DNA from: Cyclospora cayetanensis
Taxonomy: Eukaryota > Apicomplexa > Conoidasida > Eucoccidiorida > Eimeriidae
Assembly (NCBI RefSeq): GCF_002999335.1
Contig: NW_020312447.1
Span: 1-64,000 of the forward strand
Length of the DNA stretch: 64,000 nucleotides
Direction: 5' to 3'
The notes beneath the pieces are model-generated. The model was not told the origin of the DNA, did not search any database, and saw only the letters and a program-made list of their open reading frames with translations. Of this stretch, positions 1 to 14,018 are shown piece by piece (position 1 is the stretch's first letter; the number at the start of each line of letters is the position of its first letter). Both the position numbers and the translations under genes were made by a program.

Positions 1-3000
1 CGGTGAGTGCTCTGAGTCTGTGCATGGAATCTATTGGTTTGCGCTGCCCCTAAGGGACTCGCATGATTTGGGCAGCGTTGCGGACACCCCTCCCATCATT
101 CTTCATCAATGCTAAATTCTCAAGAGTAATCGTCTTCTTCAGTCTGGAGGAATGCACGAGCTTAATGCAATGTGCGTCGATTCCTCCTAATCTGCTTCCT
201 GAATGGTTGGGAACAAAGCGATGCAAGTCTTTTTCCTCGGTAGGACACTTTTCAGTTGGTTGGCCTTATGAGAGAAGGGGTGAAGAGAGAGCGCATCAGT
301 AGCCACATTACTTGGATTAGGTGTATGCTTACTGCGTAGTGTTGGAAGTCCATCAGAGCATCAATCCATCTTACCATGGGAGGAGGCATGGGTGTTGATG
401 TTAGCTCCAATAAGTGCTGCGCCCCCCATTTACCCACGTGAATCGCAGCTGTTGCAGCTAGAAAGAACTCTCTGTAATTTTCCAGAGGCCGTATGAGGGC
501 GAACAGCTCTTGGTCTTATGCTACATGCTGGTGCTCAGCATCCAACATTTGATACTCATGAAGCCCCAAAACTCCCCGCCTTGGCCCCGCTCTCTGCCAG
601 TTGTTTCCGTGCATATGCGTGCTGGCAGAATGTAAGGCTTGCTGGGATCAGAAGTGTACATGCCCGTGTGAAGAGAAGACTGCATCAGTGCTTTCACTGA
701 TGGTTTTTGTTCTTTAGTCCCCGTGAACTTCTGCCATTTCCCAGCTAAGAACCTCGGATACGGAGTGGCATCCGTCAGGGTGGAGTTTTCAACTAAAAAA
801 AGACTTTTCTGCGAATTGAGGATAGTAATAAATAATTCATTAATGCTTGACATGTGCGTGGATCTCCATGTAGGTCGAATGCATGATCGTTAATTAAATT
901 ATGGCCAATACAGCTAGACAGTTCAGTCTTCCAAATATCCTGAGGTACTCTACATACTGAGTGAAATATGTGCTCTGTGTTCATGGCAAAAATATTGACA
1001 CCATGCAGCAGGCTGTGAGGGCAGTGGGTATTCAAGATATTTAAACCACTATGGCATAGTTCCTTGCACTTAATGGCCATAAGGTATTGGTGCTTCTCCA
1101 GTGTGTCATCCTTCTAGGGTATGTATATATGAGTAGGGTTGCGAAAGGAGTGGGGAGTAGGCTTACTCACCCGCTGTTCTTTAGGTCTTGCATGATCGTC
1201 TCCTGTGTTTCAATGGCTTCTCAGCACAGCCGATAAGTGGCACCTAGTGGCTGGGTCTGGTACCTTGTTTGGCATCAACGTGATTGTCTCATTGATGACT
1301 CTTGCATGCGGCATGCCCAAATATTCCTCTTCTGCAAAGGGTCGCGGCGGATGTACAGTATTTTACTGGTTTTAGACAGTCTGTTCCCCTGCGCAGTGAC
1401 CATTCTTCAAAGAGACGAAGGTTCGTCCCACTGGCTGGCGGTACCGCGCAGACCTCCCCATCTCCTATCTTCTCCGTGAAGTTTTGGGGCTGCCGTGCAG
1501 TGCGCTTTGCATTGCTATAGCGGTGCGATGGGTGTCAATATCACGGGCACATTCGCCATGATCATATTCGGCAGTAGCGTCAAGATCGACAAGGCACATC
1601 TGGTTGGGTCATGGCTCATGATTTTGCTGCTTTCGTTGCACCTTCCGAGACACTGCTTTTACGTCACGAGCATTCTACGTTTTTTTCAATTTACTGTAGC
1701 TTTTGATGTCGTGGAGTACGAGGATCTCTGCCTGCTCTGCGCCCTTAATCCAATGTCCTCCCTTTGGCGGTGGGCTCACACTGCGGCTCTGATATGCTTT
1801 TTCCACCTCTCGTTGGTCATCACCCGCTGCGTTCCACGTTTCACAGGCTAGCTAATGAATCATGTCACTTCTTTAAGCCTCGTGCTTCCGGGACCCGAGC
1901 TGCCCTAAAAGTCGATATGGCCAATCAGCACCAAGAATCATTCTACATGGCACCTGAGTAAGCAGGAAATTCTAATGGCTGTAGAAGCCGGGTCAAAAGT
2001 GCAGCAGTCTTGGTAGTAAGGTAGACGACTAAGTCATCCCCAGAAGAGACCCGAATGTGTAAGTCGGCGTAGGTCTCAGTACTATTCCATGCCAACTCCG
2101 TGACCAGGCTCAGCGCGGCAAGCAACCTGCTGGCCCCAGTATCAGCCAACGCCTAATTGACTAGTTCCTTCAATGCGCAGCTTACATATTTGTCCCTCGT
2201 CACCTGCAGCATTCAAAAGACATAAAGAATGGCGTTCATTTACCGATAACGCAGCGCATATTCAGGAAGATTGAGGTCCACCGTCTTCTTACGTTCGCAT
2301 CCTGGCGCATGCACTGTTGAAGCCTCCATTCGGCTGCTTCGCCGTTTGCAGCTCCATACCAGTTGATATAACTGTATTTCCAAAGGTTTCCTGTTCTTGC
2401 ATGTATTCCTCGCTTTTGGACGGGCATTGATCACCTTCTGCGAGCTGCTCTTGCTTTAATCCATTAGTACGCTTATCACGGTGCGTTCGAGCATCATCCT
2501 GATATCTCACTTTGCCTTGTTCAAACAGATTCCCTTTTCTTCCATGCGTGGTCGCGCATCTTGGTTGGCATGTTCTCACCGCTGATCCATGCACTCTTCA
2601 TCGAGCTTTTAAATCAAAAGTACAGCCCCACAAACCATCCTGACCTTCGCACCTACCTTTGGAACGCTCAGAGCCGCATTTTGACACACTTTCCTTTGCA
2701 GCAGCGATTGCTCCTTTCCTGGCATGGTGCTGGTCAGTGCCACATGTTCGCACACTGTTGAAAATTTGTAAGTCTCGCCTGGAGCAAAGTTTCCAGAGAT
2801 GATTTACGATGACTTCTATTAAACGCACCTCTTAACCATTTTTCGTCGATCCATGGATTTTTCCTTGTCCAGGCCTGGCAAATTTTGGTTTTTAGTCCTC
2901 TTTGCTGAGCTCGAGCGGGGATAACCTGCGTCTCATTTATCCGGCGACTGAGCTGCTTGTCTCTACGTCAATATGCCAACGTCGTTTGTCACCCTAAGGA

Positions 3001-5940
3001 TTAGACTGTTTTTATCCCTACCGGTGACTTCAAGTGTCATATCAAGTTGTGCTATTCGTGTTGCCGAATAGGCGGTTCGAGTGAAGGATGCCTTACAGTC
3101 CTCGCTGCTGTCCGTGCCTGCGGGCCACCTTGCCCGCGCTAATGTCACACAGGTACCCACGAGATTAAATCCCTACTTATGAGCCTTCCGGTTGGCTAAA
3201 CTCCTTAAAAGCTCGAGCAGCATAGGTCCTGCCGTTTCCCTGGTTCCTTCTTGTGCGCTCGACTTTCACGCTTAAACTTGCGTTCTCCTGCTACGACTGC
3301 ATTGGGCATGACGTTGGCCGTTGATTCACTCTCCTGAATCTGTGGCATCTAAATCGTTCAACAATCGTCGATCAGGTAGCATTTGGGCAACCCCAGGATC
3401 GCTGCTTGATGCTACTGAATGTGAGACAACCTGTCCAAGCTTCTTGGTTCAACGGGTCTTCGCCGACACTAATTTTGTTGAAAGAGCAAGCCCGGCGTTT
3501 TTGCAGAACTCTCACTTTTCAGGCAACGGTATTAGTCGCGGCCTGTCTCGAAGCTACGCTGGTTCCTCTCATTCTCCTTGACAATAGGCATTCAGTATTA
3601 CACAACCCTGTAGCACTAGTTGTGGCTTTCCTTAACTTCTCTCCTAAATCTTTCTGCCGTGTTCTCATCTCAACAGGCATCTCCTGTTAGGGATTTCACG
3701 AATGTCTCTTATCTCCCTCCGCGAACTAATGTCCTGTCGTAGTCCACCCTTTGCCATATCATGAAGAAACCGCTATAGGGGTGGCGCCTTAAGCACCTCT
3801 GACAGTCCTCCTCTTTCTGCATGGACATTTGTAAACGTCTCAACCACTTTCTTAAAGTATCCTGCATGCATTATAAATTCCAACCTCCTGAGTGTAGCTA
3901 CCACTGTAACGATGCAAAGCAGTAGTAAGTGAAGGAGTGAGTCTTCCCAGGTGTCGCATACCAGATCCAAGTCCCACCACTTGATTCACAATGCAGCATC
4001 AAGGCGTTGCAAATCCCCACATTACATTTGCCTCTAGTGTGGCGACCTGACGTGTTAGCCGCTTATTTGTGTCTAGGGAATGCTGCGTTAGCAGATTTGG
4101 CCGCTGTGCTGCGGGCGCCGTGTACGGACTTCGTATCAGTCGACTGCCCACTTGTGAGGCATCGCTATTCGATGCCTCATTCCTAGCATGGTTTTTTGTA
4201 GGCTAATAACACAAAAATACAAGTCCAATAGAATTTTATCCGGGGCTCTTCGCCGAAGCCGTTGCTGATCCGTAGGACTTGTTTTCGGTTGCAGCTTGGA
4301 GTTTAGCCGTAGAAGCACACGACAAGGTATATTATCTGTTGTTCGTTTACCTGCTTGGCCAGTGCATGTACAGTGTGCTGACTTCTTTAAGAACCGGTCA
4401 ACGGCATCTCCATTAACATCTGGCAATCAGCTTCTCAATGATCGCCTTCCCCCCGGGGTGTCAGGCGCTGCCACTCACTGTAAATATGTACATGTGGTGA
4501 TCCCAAACTCGGTGACCACTCTTCTCAACCTTCCAAAACACACATGCGAGTCCTGACTCAGGAAGAAGTTTTTTCGCCAAAACCGTGCGAATTGTTCCTT
4601 AATCCATCCATGCGATTGTATTTTGCTTCCATGTTGTCACGCTCCCTGAGCTGGCTGCTGCAACATGTCAGAGCTCAGCAGCAAGACTAAGCATCTTTTC
4701 TAGTAGGAACGAATCAAAGCTCTACAGGAGCTGCTAGTCCTCTGTGAAGCCAAACCTTAACTAGCGGTCGACATAGTAGTTTGTCTCTGCGTGTGCTGTT
4801 GCATGCACGCCAAGTTGGGGCCCTCGTAGTATTGCTCGCCCACTGACACAGTGGACGTCAGTGCCGCTTCAGACACAAACAGAGAACTGAAAACACATGT
4901 TATGACATTTGCTCCGGTCGTGCTCTTGCCTAGGGCGAGATATCTCTCACCGTCGAGCCTGATCATGCGAGACTAGAGCGTAATTACAGCAGAAAGGCCA
5001 GGCATAACATCCTTTCTCCTGTTTCACTGATAAATAAAAGTAGTCATCTGCAGTAACTTTCCATACGGGCTGATGGCGACAATAGACTATTGGCATGCAG
5101 GGCCTCTACTTCACTAGATGTTGGTGCTGAGAGCTCGCCTCCAAGTGTGGAGAAAGCAGCTGGAGGTTCGACTGTGCCTTTAGTTCACCGAAACCCCATA
5201 GCGGCCCGTCTGCCCCGTATCGAATTTCCTTAGTCCCTTATGGTGTTGTCGAAGTCGGGAGCATCATAGTAGCATAGTCGATTCGGCCCAGAGGAAGAAC
5301 AGATTGTCGTTGGGGATTCGTGCCTTTGGAGGGAGGCAGTTGTGCATCAGAGGAGCCGGTCGACGTAAAGCTGCAGCGCCTATCAGGGATGTAGTCGATC
5401 ACAGTAGAATATTTGCATGATCTCTGAGGCCCTAAGCATTAGACGGGGTTCTCAAGACGTTGGTGGACGACTAGGGTACTGTTGGCACCGCGCAGTGACC
5501 CCGCACGGCGGTTTACTTGGGAGGACGGCGATGAACAAGAGTTTGGAAGCAGCGTGTTCGAATTGGCTTAGCTGAAGAGTTTGTTCCAGTCCAATGAATT
5601 AGGAGAGACGTGTATGTATGGATCGAAGAAAAAGTAGCGTAGCAGTCCACCTTTAGGCGAGACACCAATTCTTAGGGGCCACCACGGGACATCTCTAGGC
5701 ATTCTTGGACTAATTCGTACAGCATTAAGTATTTTGATGACACACTAGGAACCAGCAGCTTCGGGTTACGACGTCTTACATATTGCGCAGTTGAATGCCA
5801 CCAAAACCGCTCACGGCGCCTTCATCTCGGCGAGCAGCGCTCAACTTGACAGCCAACACTGCTAGTGCAGCACTTGTTTGCAATGAAAACCGTGTAAAGC
5901 GTCATACCCATACAATGAATACGGATTTAATTTAAGATGT
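1..5940. other. Gene-poor region, no recognised gene
   Basis: I find no convincing coding exon here. Open frames are short (at most about 118 codons), overlap on both strands, use no recognisable motif and do not chain through plausible splice sites. The composition is mixed with no obvious tandem repeat. The region most likely consists of decayed interspersed repeats and intergenic DNA, but I cannot rule out small unrecognised exons. Confidence 0.5.
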
Positions 5941-5950
5941 CGACTCAACT

Positions 5951-6417
5951 GTGCCAGGGCCACTACCCAACAGTGGACTTTCTGAAGCACCTACACAACG
6001 TGCTGCCACCGACCCAACAGCCAAGTATATACCAGGCGGCTTTTGGCTACTGCATTCGCAGCTGAAGGCAGATGGCAGCCAAGAATTGAGTGCGTCGATA
6101 CACAACAATCTCCAGATGTTATGGTGGAAAGGGTGCTTTTAAAGATGCAAGAGCGGCTCCAAAAGGTGGTGGAGGCGGACTTTACACGTAATGATGACTC
6201 ATTGGTATCAGTTGCTCGTTGCGCAGGCCACGGCGGTGTGTGCTGCAGGCGTTGATTCATATTCTTTTGTGCCGATTGAGAGGGACGGCGAATGCAGATG
6301 GATGAATACTGTGACGCAGTAAATCTAACTGAGAAGGACCGGCTCACCGACCTCCCAGCACTCCTGACAGGAGAAGCCATGATGCAGGGCTGCACAACTA
6401 GAAAGAAGCCCCGAGCT
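5951..6417 (+). pseudogene. Relict of a retrotransposon gag-like coding region
   Basis: Fragments in shifting plus-strand frames resemble a Ty3/gypsy Gag. The clearest piece (about 6293-6417) reads MDEYCDAVNLTEKDR, then LPALLTGEAMM. This fits the Retrotrans_gag pattern of an aromatic-rich helix, a DR pair, then a leucine-rich helix ending in G-x-A. The piece just upstream (about 6043-6255) is helical and charged. Frames are broken by stops and shifts, so this is a dead copy. No zinc knuckle was found downstream. The call rests on a short motif and is moderate at best. An LTR-like fragment begins at 6603. Confidence 0.4.
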
Positions 6418-6602
6418 TAGTATAGTGAATTGAAATTACACTCAAGCCTCTAGCAACTTCCTTCACACTTGGAGGCAAACCCCAAGCACTTGTATCTGAA
6501 GCACTATGGGCCCGGCACACCTACATGCCACCAGAGTTTTAAACCCCTACAGGAGGGTAGTGCAGATGCACATTCGTCTTCTCCATGAGCTAAACAGAAT
6601 GT

Positions 6603-6795
6603 TGCACGATTGTAGCTATTCGAAGGAAGAATTTGATTTCTGACTTTCTGTTGTACATTCCGTCTTATTCTTCCACAGCCAAGCTCGACAAAGAAGTTGA
6701 GCTTAACTTTAAGCACGGCTGAAGTGAGCCAAAGCCACAGTATGTTTCAAGCGAGCTACTTGTGGCTAAAGAGGCATTGACGTTCACTGCATCGA
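6603..6795 (+). repeat. Diverged LTR fragment (family 1, copy E)
   Basis: It begins with TGCACGAT and contains a block like the copy at 20.6 kb: a CCACAG-type stretch, then AAGCTCGACAAAGAAGTTGA, then a GTGGCTAAAGAGGCATTGACG block. These elements occur in the same order and spacing in the copies at 20.55 kb and 29.94 kb. It is strongly diverged, and its 3' part could not be followed with confidence. Confidence 0.45.
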
Positions 6796-9638
6796 TGGGG
6801 AAGATACTGCCCCAAGAGCCTGCATGCAGAGCTAACTTTCGCCCACCGATCGTGAGCAGGGTGGTCATCTAGTCTGTGATCTTCAAAATAATGCGCTGAG
6901 CCGGTATTGCAGAAGCCGGTTACTCCAGCGTATTTCGAGAGCTTGGGACAGCACCACTATTCTTCAGCAAGCGCTAGTCCAAAAATAAGCTCAAATGGGG
7001 GGTTCTGGCCTGTGAAGGGATGCATACTATGAAAGAGGGTAGCTAGCCTTGGCCTGCAGTCTCCAAAGCATTAAAAGTACTAATGAACAGTAGTTCGGGG
7101 GAGCGAAAGATGTCGCAGGCTTCGAGAGACGTTTTTCATCTCCACCAGTAGCCTGATCACCCATCCATGAGGCGCACACCAGCACCAGAAAAAGTTGCTT
7201 ATTAGACGAAAACCCCAGATGGCAGCTCAAATTTTGAGCACCTGGAGCTGCTGGACTGCTGCTGAGCTCAAGGTCCTCACACACTATGAAGTAGGGAACG
7301 CCCAACGGATGCCGGAAGCAGTTCTCAAGGCCGTCGTGGACAAGCATGCACTTTTGGTCGTATAAAGGCTTCACATACTAGAATGCTGCCTGCTGCTTTC
7401 TCTATCCTTATCCCTAGTCTTAACTGACACCCTCTCTAATCCCCCCGGCAGACTGCTCTGGAATCTGAGGAGCTTTTTTGGCTCCCAATTGGTCGATAGC
7501 ACGCGTACACGACGTAACAGCAAAGACGCAAGCTAATCATTACTTCAGAACGTGCCCTACGAACACTTCCGGACGTAAAACCAAAGAAATTGGCTAAGGT
7601 CTCTTAGACTCACATGCAGCCTTACGCTTTGTAAACGTGTGGTGCTTGAGGCCTGTAGTTCCTTCACAAAGCCCCAAAAATACTGAATCCCAACCGTTGC
7701 GCCTATCGAATGCCTAATATCTGAGCACATATGCTGAACAGCGTTCATAGCCTCATTCCATGTGCTCAGGCACCGTAGCTTGAGCTTCGTTATTTATTGA
7801 TCCCGTGGTACACTATTTGGTTGAGTGCTTGCTGGCCTCTGCCGCCCCAACATGCGTAGTGCTAGCATCGCCCTTTATCATGGAAGCGCGTTTTTCTTCA
7901 GCTTATATTCGCAGCTGTTCAAAGTGTAAAAGTTTTAAGTGGCTTTATCAATGCCAGACAACTCGCACAAGGAAATTCAACGTCGTGCTGCATCGACATT
8001 TTGCGGATGGACAAAGAAAGAGCGACAGAATAATTGGTGATTAAAAGTCTAATGCTGCATCTCAGACTAGGCTCAATGCAGATCGAGTAAAAGCTCAAAA
8101 GTCTTCCAAAAGAGTTCCCTCCATCCACTGCATATCGCTCTCAATGTTCCTAACATGGAGAGGCACAGCTGGTTAGAGCTGTATGTTCGGAGCGGCACAG
8201 CTGTATGGAATTGTATCATCTAAGCACTCCGAGATTTCACAGCTAATTTCATCTAAAGGAACAGACCAAACAATCATTCAATTCTCTACCAACGCTTAGT
8301 TCTAGTATCCGCGGGAAGCTGCAGCAGTACGATTTGGAGCATATCAAGCAGCAGATGATGCTGCTACTACCGTTGAAGCTCATAAGTTTTCCTGGATAAG
8401 CAGTATTAGCTCAGCGTTTTGACGGCGGCTGTGCCTGCTCTTGCTGCTGCTGCAATAGCAGCAGCGCCCGTTGCCGGCAGAGCAGGGCGGCAAGATGATT
8501 GCTTGTTGGTAGTGCATTTACGGCCCCTTTACTCGTAGAGCCCTTGAAGTGTGCATAACTGGTGCAGTGGAAGATGCTAAAGTACAGCTCAGCGCGCTAC
8601 ATGTATATAGAGAACCATGCACCTGCTCCAATGTTCTTGGGGCTCTAAAAGCCAGACTAAGGGCGTGCAGGGTCTGTAGTTCTAAATAAGTTTTTTTAGC
8701 GTGATAAGAGGGCTTTTGTACCTCTGAAGTAAGCGGCTGGAGGCGCTACTTTAGTGTTAGTTCACTGTGAGGGGCCTTTGAGCAGCGGTTGGATAGAGAT
8801 GGGAGAATGTTTGGGTACAGCCAAAGGGTACAGTTAAACAAACCGAAAGAGTATTCCGCACTAGGTGAAAGGAAAAGGAAGCTGCCACTCTTGCTGCAAG
8901 GGAACAGTCTAGCACTAAGACGAAATGGAGCTCCACGAGGCTACTCGGTTCCAAAACGACAGATGTTGCGATCAAAAACCTGCATGCACATAGCGCCTGA
9001 CAGGCTCATAGTCACTGCCATTCAAAGCACATTGCGGGCCAAATGAGTTCAACAAACAGCGTATGCCTGTATGCGTACACAAACAATGGGGACTGCCTCG
9101 CTGACGTATGCATGCATTGATCGACCATGGGGCTGGCACGACAGGCACAGTTTCCAAGCATCCCAAACATGCTTTCCGTCTGATGAAGCAAGCGGATTTG
9201 TAGGAAATCTACAATCCAAATGCTTGATGATGCCTTCTGTGGACCACAGTGGCACTCCTGAGAGGCCAGGGACTCACAACTACCGCCAATAATTCCACGC
9301 ATCATCTTTAAAGCACATTTAGTAGTAGAATACCAACCAAAATACCATTCCTAGCCATCAACGATAGTGCAACTTGGCAGTTAGAGTGAATGAAGTAGAA
9401 CCCAACATTTGTGGCCGTCCACTGCAATCAGTTTGCCCAAAACTCCCAGAAAAGTAGTGGCTGTCTCTCCAGGTGCTATGTTGGGACGAGCAAAGTCTGA
9501 TCGTGGTTGTCATGTGGTATGGGAAAATCGACGTTGCGTGAAGCATACCAGTCATCAGTGTTTCTTTGGTGCAACTTGTAAGGGAGCACACGTTGGGATC
9601 AATATCTCCACAACAAATCAACACCGGGGATTGGCTCG
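6796..9638. other. Intergenic DNA with possible repeat debris
   Basis: No convincing gene is visible. A short stretch around 8219-8260 (TAAGCACTCCGAG followed by TTTCACAGCTAA) resembles part of the direct repeats at 31.7 kb and 36.7 kb. A CTG/CAG-rich patch occurs around 8430-8465. Open frames on both strands are short and lack recognisable domains. Confidence 0.45.
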
Positions 9639-11619
9639 ATGGGCTCTTCGTGGGTAGCCCTTGAACAACAGCAGCACCAGCTCGAATGCCTGCATAACGC
9701 ACTAAGCTTCTGTGAAGAAAGAAGCGCCATGGGGCGGGCTCTCCGCTGTCGTGAAGCTGCGATTCGTTCTCGTCTTCTGCTCGACCAGTTGCACCAACAG
9801 AAAGATCTCGAAAAGCACCGGCAGCAGCGAAATAAAGAGCTTATAAACGAGGCTGTAGGGTGGTCCATCAAAAAGTGTATGATTGTCCGCTTCCCAGCAG
9901 AGGATAGGCTAGCTTCTTGTCTCGCTGAGCTGCATAAGGACATGCAAAAGAGACTATCACCATCGACATTTGCATTCGCCTCCACAAGTCAGTACCAAGT
10001 TGCCCCGACGCTTACGCCTTTCTAATATAAGATAAAGACAAAAATGAGCATTGCGCTTTGTGTTTATTAGCCCATTTCCTCACCGGCTCCTTTTCGTTCT
10101 TCCGTGGGCACGATTTTGCATGTGGCGGTTCCCAGTATGCGTGTGCTGAACTACTGGAGCAGTTCCTATTTCTTTGGATATCTTCGGAAATGCTGTGGTA
10201 CTGGCACGCAATTCACGAGCAAATTGTGACGAACGGTATTGTGTTGGTTGGTTTGCTATTTGCCATGTAGCTCTAGGGATAGGCGGGATACATTTCGCCA
10301 CAATCGATGGTCCATCTCATGTCGGCGCACACCGAGAGAAATGTACGCTGGTCAGAGATTCCAAGAAATGCACTGTAGAAGATGCTCCTGTAAGCAGAAA
10401 GGAGAATTCGACGAAGGAAGTGAAACAAGCAACACCGTTAGCTAGCGAGGCACGCAGTCACGCCATTACGCTTCAAGATGTGTTGTACGAGGGAACGGCA
10501 CATGCCGCCGATGCACGTGGGCCTATAAAGGCACGCGCCATCACGCCGATGCAGTCGCAACAAGGCTTTTGCAGCAGTACGCAGCGAACAGCTATTAAGA
10601 GCGGGGCTCGCTCCCATTTGGCTGTCTTGGGGTTCGGACCCAGTTGCATAACAACAGCAGGCGGCATACACGACGGAGAAGAGTGCGGCACTACTTTATC
10701 TATACCAGAGGAGCTACCTGGAAACAATAAACAGAAGACCTTGCCACCTTCTCAGCCACAGCGCCTGATTGCTTATTTAAAGCAAGGGTACAACAGCAGT
10801 ACTTCACAATGCACGGAAAAACCGTCTCTGAAACCAGAAGGCATTAAAAAAACGAAGAACACGAAAAACTTTCAACAATCGATAATTGGCGAGCAGCACT
10901 GGCTTAATCTTGCGCACCAGGTGTCTGCTATGCAACTCATGCTGCTTCAGATCCAGTCGCAGCAGCAAACGCGTCGGAAGCATCGAAACCATAGACGGCC
11001 TGAAACCACTGGCGGTATGATGGATCCTCATTACCTCACACGCGGGCTCCCTGACGATGAGAATCCCTCCTTGCGTAGACCAATCAGAAAGCTAGTGCAG
11101 ATGCCAACGTCTGCACTTAAGGCACCAGAAATCTGTACAGTGCAGCGAAGCCACGATGAAGCCGGTAGTGTACCAGACACGAAAAGAGTTACGCAGAAAT
11201 TCATAGGAGGGGACTTGCCGGGGGAAGCTCGTATCCATATTGAGCAGCAGCTGCAAAATCAAGAGCAAGATCAGCAACAAAAACAATTACATGTAAATAA
11301 AATTCCTAATGGCTATATAAGTCACAGTGGGCTGTGCCAAACCATTTCACCCACAGCCGTGGACAGGCTGTTGTGTTTTACTCCAACAGCCGCTTCTGTG
11401 TCTGGCAAGAGCGCCTTAGGTAGTAAAATGCACTGCGGGTCAGCAGCTATTCACCAAGTTCGAAGCAGATCAGGAACGCCACTGCGTCAAGCAGACCAAT
11501 CCAATGAGAAAGGTGGCACAGAAGTGCCGGCTCAGCGCACAGAGACTACAGCAAGCATCACAGATAAAACACGGCCAGCACTGCAGCAGCTGTCGGTCAT
11601 GGCAAAGCCTGCCGTTTGA
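9639..11619 (+). CDS. Hypothetical glutamine-rich coiled-coil protein, two exons
   Basis: Function is not recognised. Exon 1 starts at ATG 9639 and encodes a charged helical segment rich in Q, E, R and L (for example LLDQLHQQKDLEKHRQQRNK), predicted to form a coiled coil. It probably splices at AA|GTCAGT (about 9988). Exon 2 probably begins after CATGTAG at 10270 and stays open to a stop at 11617-11619. The phases fit (one base left, two bases taken up). The second exon is long, low in hydrophobics and rich in Q, S, T and K, with short CAG-type glutamine runs such as QLQNQEQDQQQKQ; it is probably mostly disordered. The 481-codon open frame well exceeds its surroundings, which supports real coding. 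The exact intron and the start are inferred. No transmembrane segment or catalytic motif is visible. Confidence 0.5.
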
Positions 11620-11659
11620 CAGCATGCGTATAGCCTTGTGGCTCTTAGCAGCCCGCTGC

Positions 11660-14018
11660 ACAGTATAAGTGTAACCTCCGCCTCAAGCGCCCCCTGCATA
11701 ATGTCACAAGGGTCCTGTGCAGCAGAAATTCTTGTAAACATTGACTATCCGATGGCAAAGGCTGGAAAAGCGGATCATACTTTTCCGCAAGCAGCGCGAA
11801 AATACGCCATACTCCCACAACCTATCAATGATGTAGTGAGTCTGGTAGACAAGCTCTGAATGTGGTGATCTGATCCAGAAATAGAGATGGGAGATGCTTG
11901 CTCTCCAGCTGAAGGTATGATCTTGGCGCCAATACTCAAAGAATCAGGAAACGCTCGTAGCCTGTGAGGATATTCAGCCACTAAAAAGGGTTAGCGCTGA
12001 TGCATGGGTGCCTACACCAGAACCTAATTAAAATTGTGTGCCTACAGGACATCTTTTCATATATATCGTGCGGTATCTGCGCATGATGCTAATTACTCTA
12101 CCAACCGACACCGAAGCTCGAAAAGCCAGCTGCCCTGCTATTTCTTTGCTTCCCTCCGCACACCCTGGCATTGAACGATCCCCCGTCCATAGACTGGCGC
12201 TCACTGATGCTTTTCTAGAGTTCTCCTCAGCCTCTGTAACACTACAGGGTAGAGAAGACCTTCAATGCCGGCTCAAAACCTAGTGCTCGATTTGCACAAA
12301 CCTCTTATAAGCCTTCTTAATACCCTATATGATGAAGAGCTAAGCATCCTCTCCCGCTTGGAGCTAAAAACGAACTTTCTACAGAGTCTTTTTAGGATGA
12401 CCTGGTTATTGACACTGCCAATGAGAGACTGCCCGATTTTACTCACTATGAGGCAGACCCGAAAAGTCTAGGGATATCATGAAAACGACCCTGCGAGGCT
12501 CAGCTGAACAACCTACAGGGATCAAAGGCCTTGTCCATCAGGCTGCTCTGCTATCCTACTGCCTCCCTACGCAGAATCGGCTCCCAACGTAATCCGTTCG
12601 TGTAATGGTGCCCAACGATGAGGTACGGTGCTCTCCCTTGCCAACATGAAGGTATAGCAAAGAACTCAAATGCGGTCTGAATGCGCGCCTGTGGAGATCC
12701 CAAACTCCATGATGGCATTGCTCAGCCTTCGTGTAGACCCTAACAAGCTCTACCTCAGGAAAAAGAATCAGCGGTCTACTCTCTCTGGAATTGAGTGCAA
12801 ATACCGTACAAACTGACTCCTGGGGTTGTTTCCTTTTCCGACATTTTTAACTGTTATCATGACCCTTGATACGCTCTCAAACGTCCAATCTCAACACAAC
12901 TAATAAGAGTCTTTCTTATTAGAGACAATTTAATAGTTCAAAGGAACACGGAATCACATGCAGAAATATCATTTGATGAGTGCTCGGTCATCAATGACTT
13001 TCCATGCGTGCATTATTGCGTGAAGAACAAGCTGGGGCCTCTGGGTAATGGGATCTCCTTTGGAACCGTATATGGGGAATTTCCCGCTACAAGCACGGTT
13101 TCAACTGCATGCCGTTAATTTAACTGTGTTCTTGTCTACTTTTCCTTCCTTTTAGTACTGCATGAGTTTCTTCATGTGTGCCGTTGTAATATGGATTTCA
13201 GCAAAAATCTAATGTAAAGGAATGCGCTGATAGTTAATATAAAAACTGGAGCTCAAAATACGCCCTGTTTTTGGAGATGATTGCAGTGTGATTTTTATTC
13301 TTAATATTAAGACAGTATACTGTGCCTATTTTTAGGAAACAGACTATGCACACTTCCCTGCCGAGACAGCCTTAGATATCATGTACTGCTAGAAGCAATG
13401 GTTCAAATGCTTGGGACTTTGTGGGGAGCGATGTCTCACACGTCCGCTCCTTTTTTGGGGCGTCGAGCTGCCTGCGGGGCTTGGAGACACAAGCAGGTCA
13501 TATTGACTTGATGTTTAGAGATGTCTGAGTTGCATACTGCAGGACAACATTTGCCGTTGTATCTCAGTGGCCAAGAAGTAGAACATTAGAAACGAGGCAG
13601 CTTGGGAGCGTCATGCGTGCTCTGCTGTGAAAACCAAAGGGGGTGTTCAAAATCCTGAAGTTATGGGTAGGGAAGCGAGCCACCAGTATTCGAAACATGC
13701 AGAGCATTCCTACAATGCATTACATATGACGGTGGTAGAGAGGAAGCTTTTTCTGCGAGTGCCGTAAGAAATGCACCCGTCATCCGGGCAGTGTGCCCTG
13801 CCCAATTGTATGAAGAAGTTTAAGTTATGCAGTCTCATGTAGTCGATAAAGATTACATTTCTCTCTCTAGCTTTAATCCACATTGCAGAAGCTTGAGAGA
13901 CGCATAAATACTCAAAATACCAGCGGCCCAAATTGCCCATTGCCTCTGGAGCCACTTTCACCTCTAGAAGGGTGGTGCAGATGCAAGGCAATATACTTTA
14001 TCCGGTCAAGCAACAATT
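11660..14018. other. Intergenic region, nothing recognised
   Basis: No credible exon is visible; frames are short and stop-rich on both strands. The 12.8-13.5 kb part is AT-richer than the neighbouring genes. It separates the hypothetical plus-strand gene from the minus-strand DNAAF1-like gene. Confidence 0.5.

Noticed and set aside
1495..1851. 118-codon frame with hydrophobic stretches that could suggest membrane segments
   Set aside because: Composition is consistent with chance in this gene-poor region; no start context, splice partners or family resemblance.
8430..8465. CTG/CAG-rich patch that might be a homopolymer-encoding repeat of the Eimeria type
   Set aside because: Short and impure, outside any open frame; it does not support a coding amino-acid repeat.
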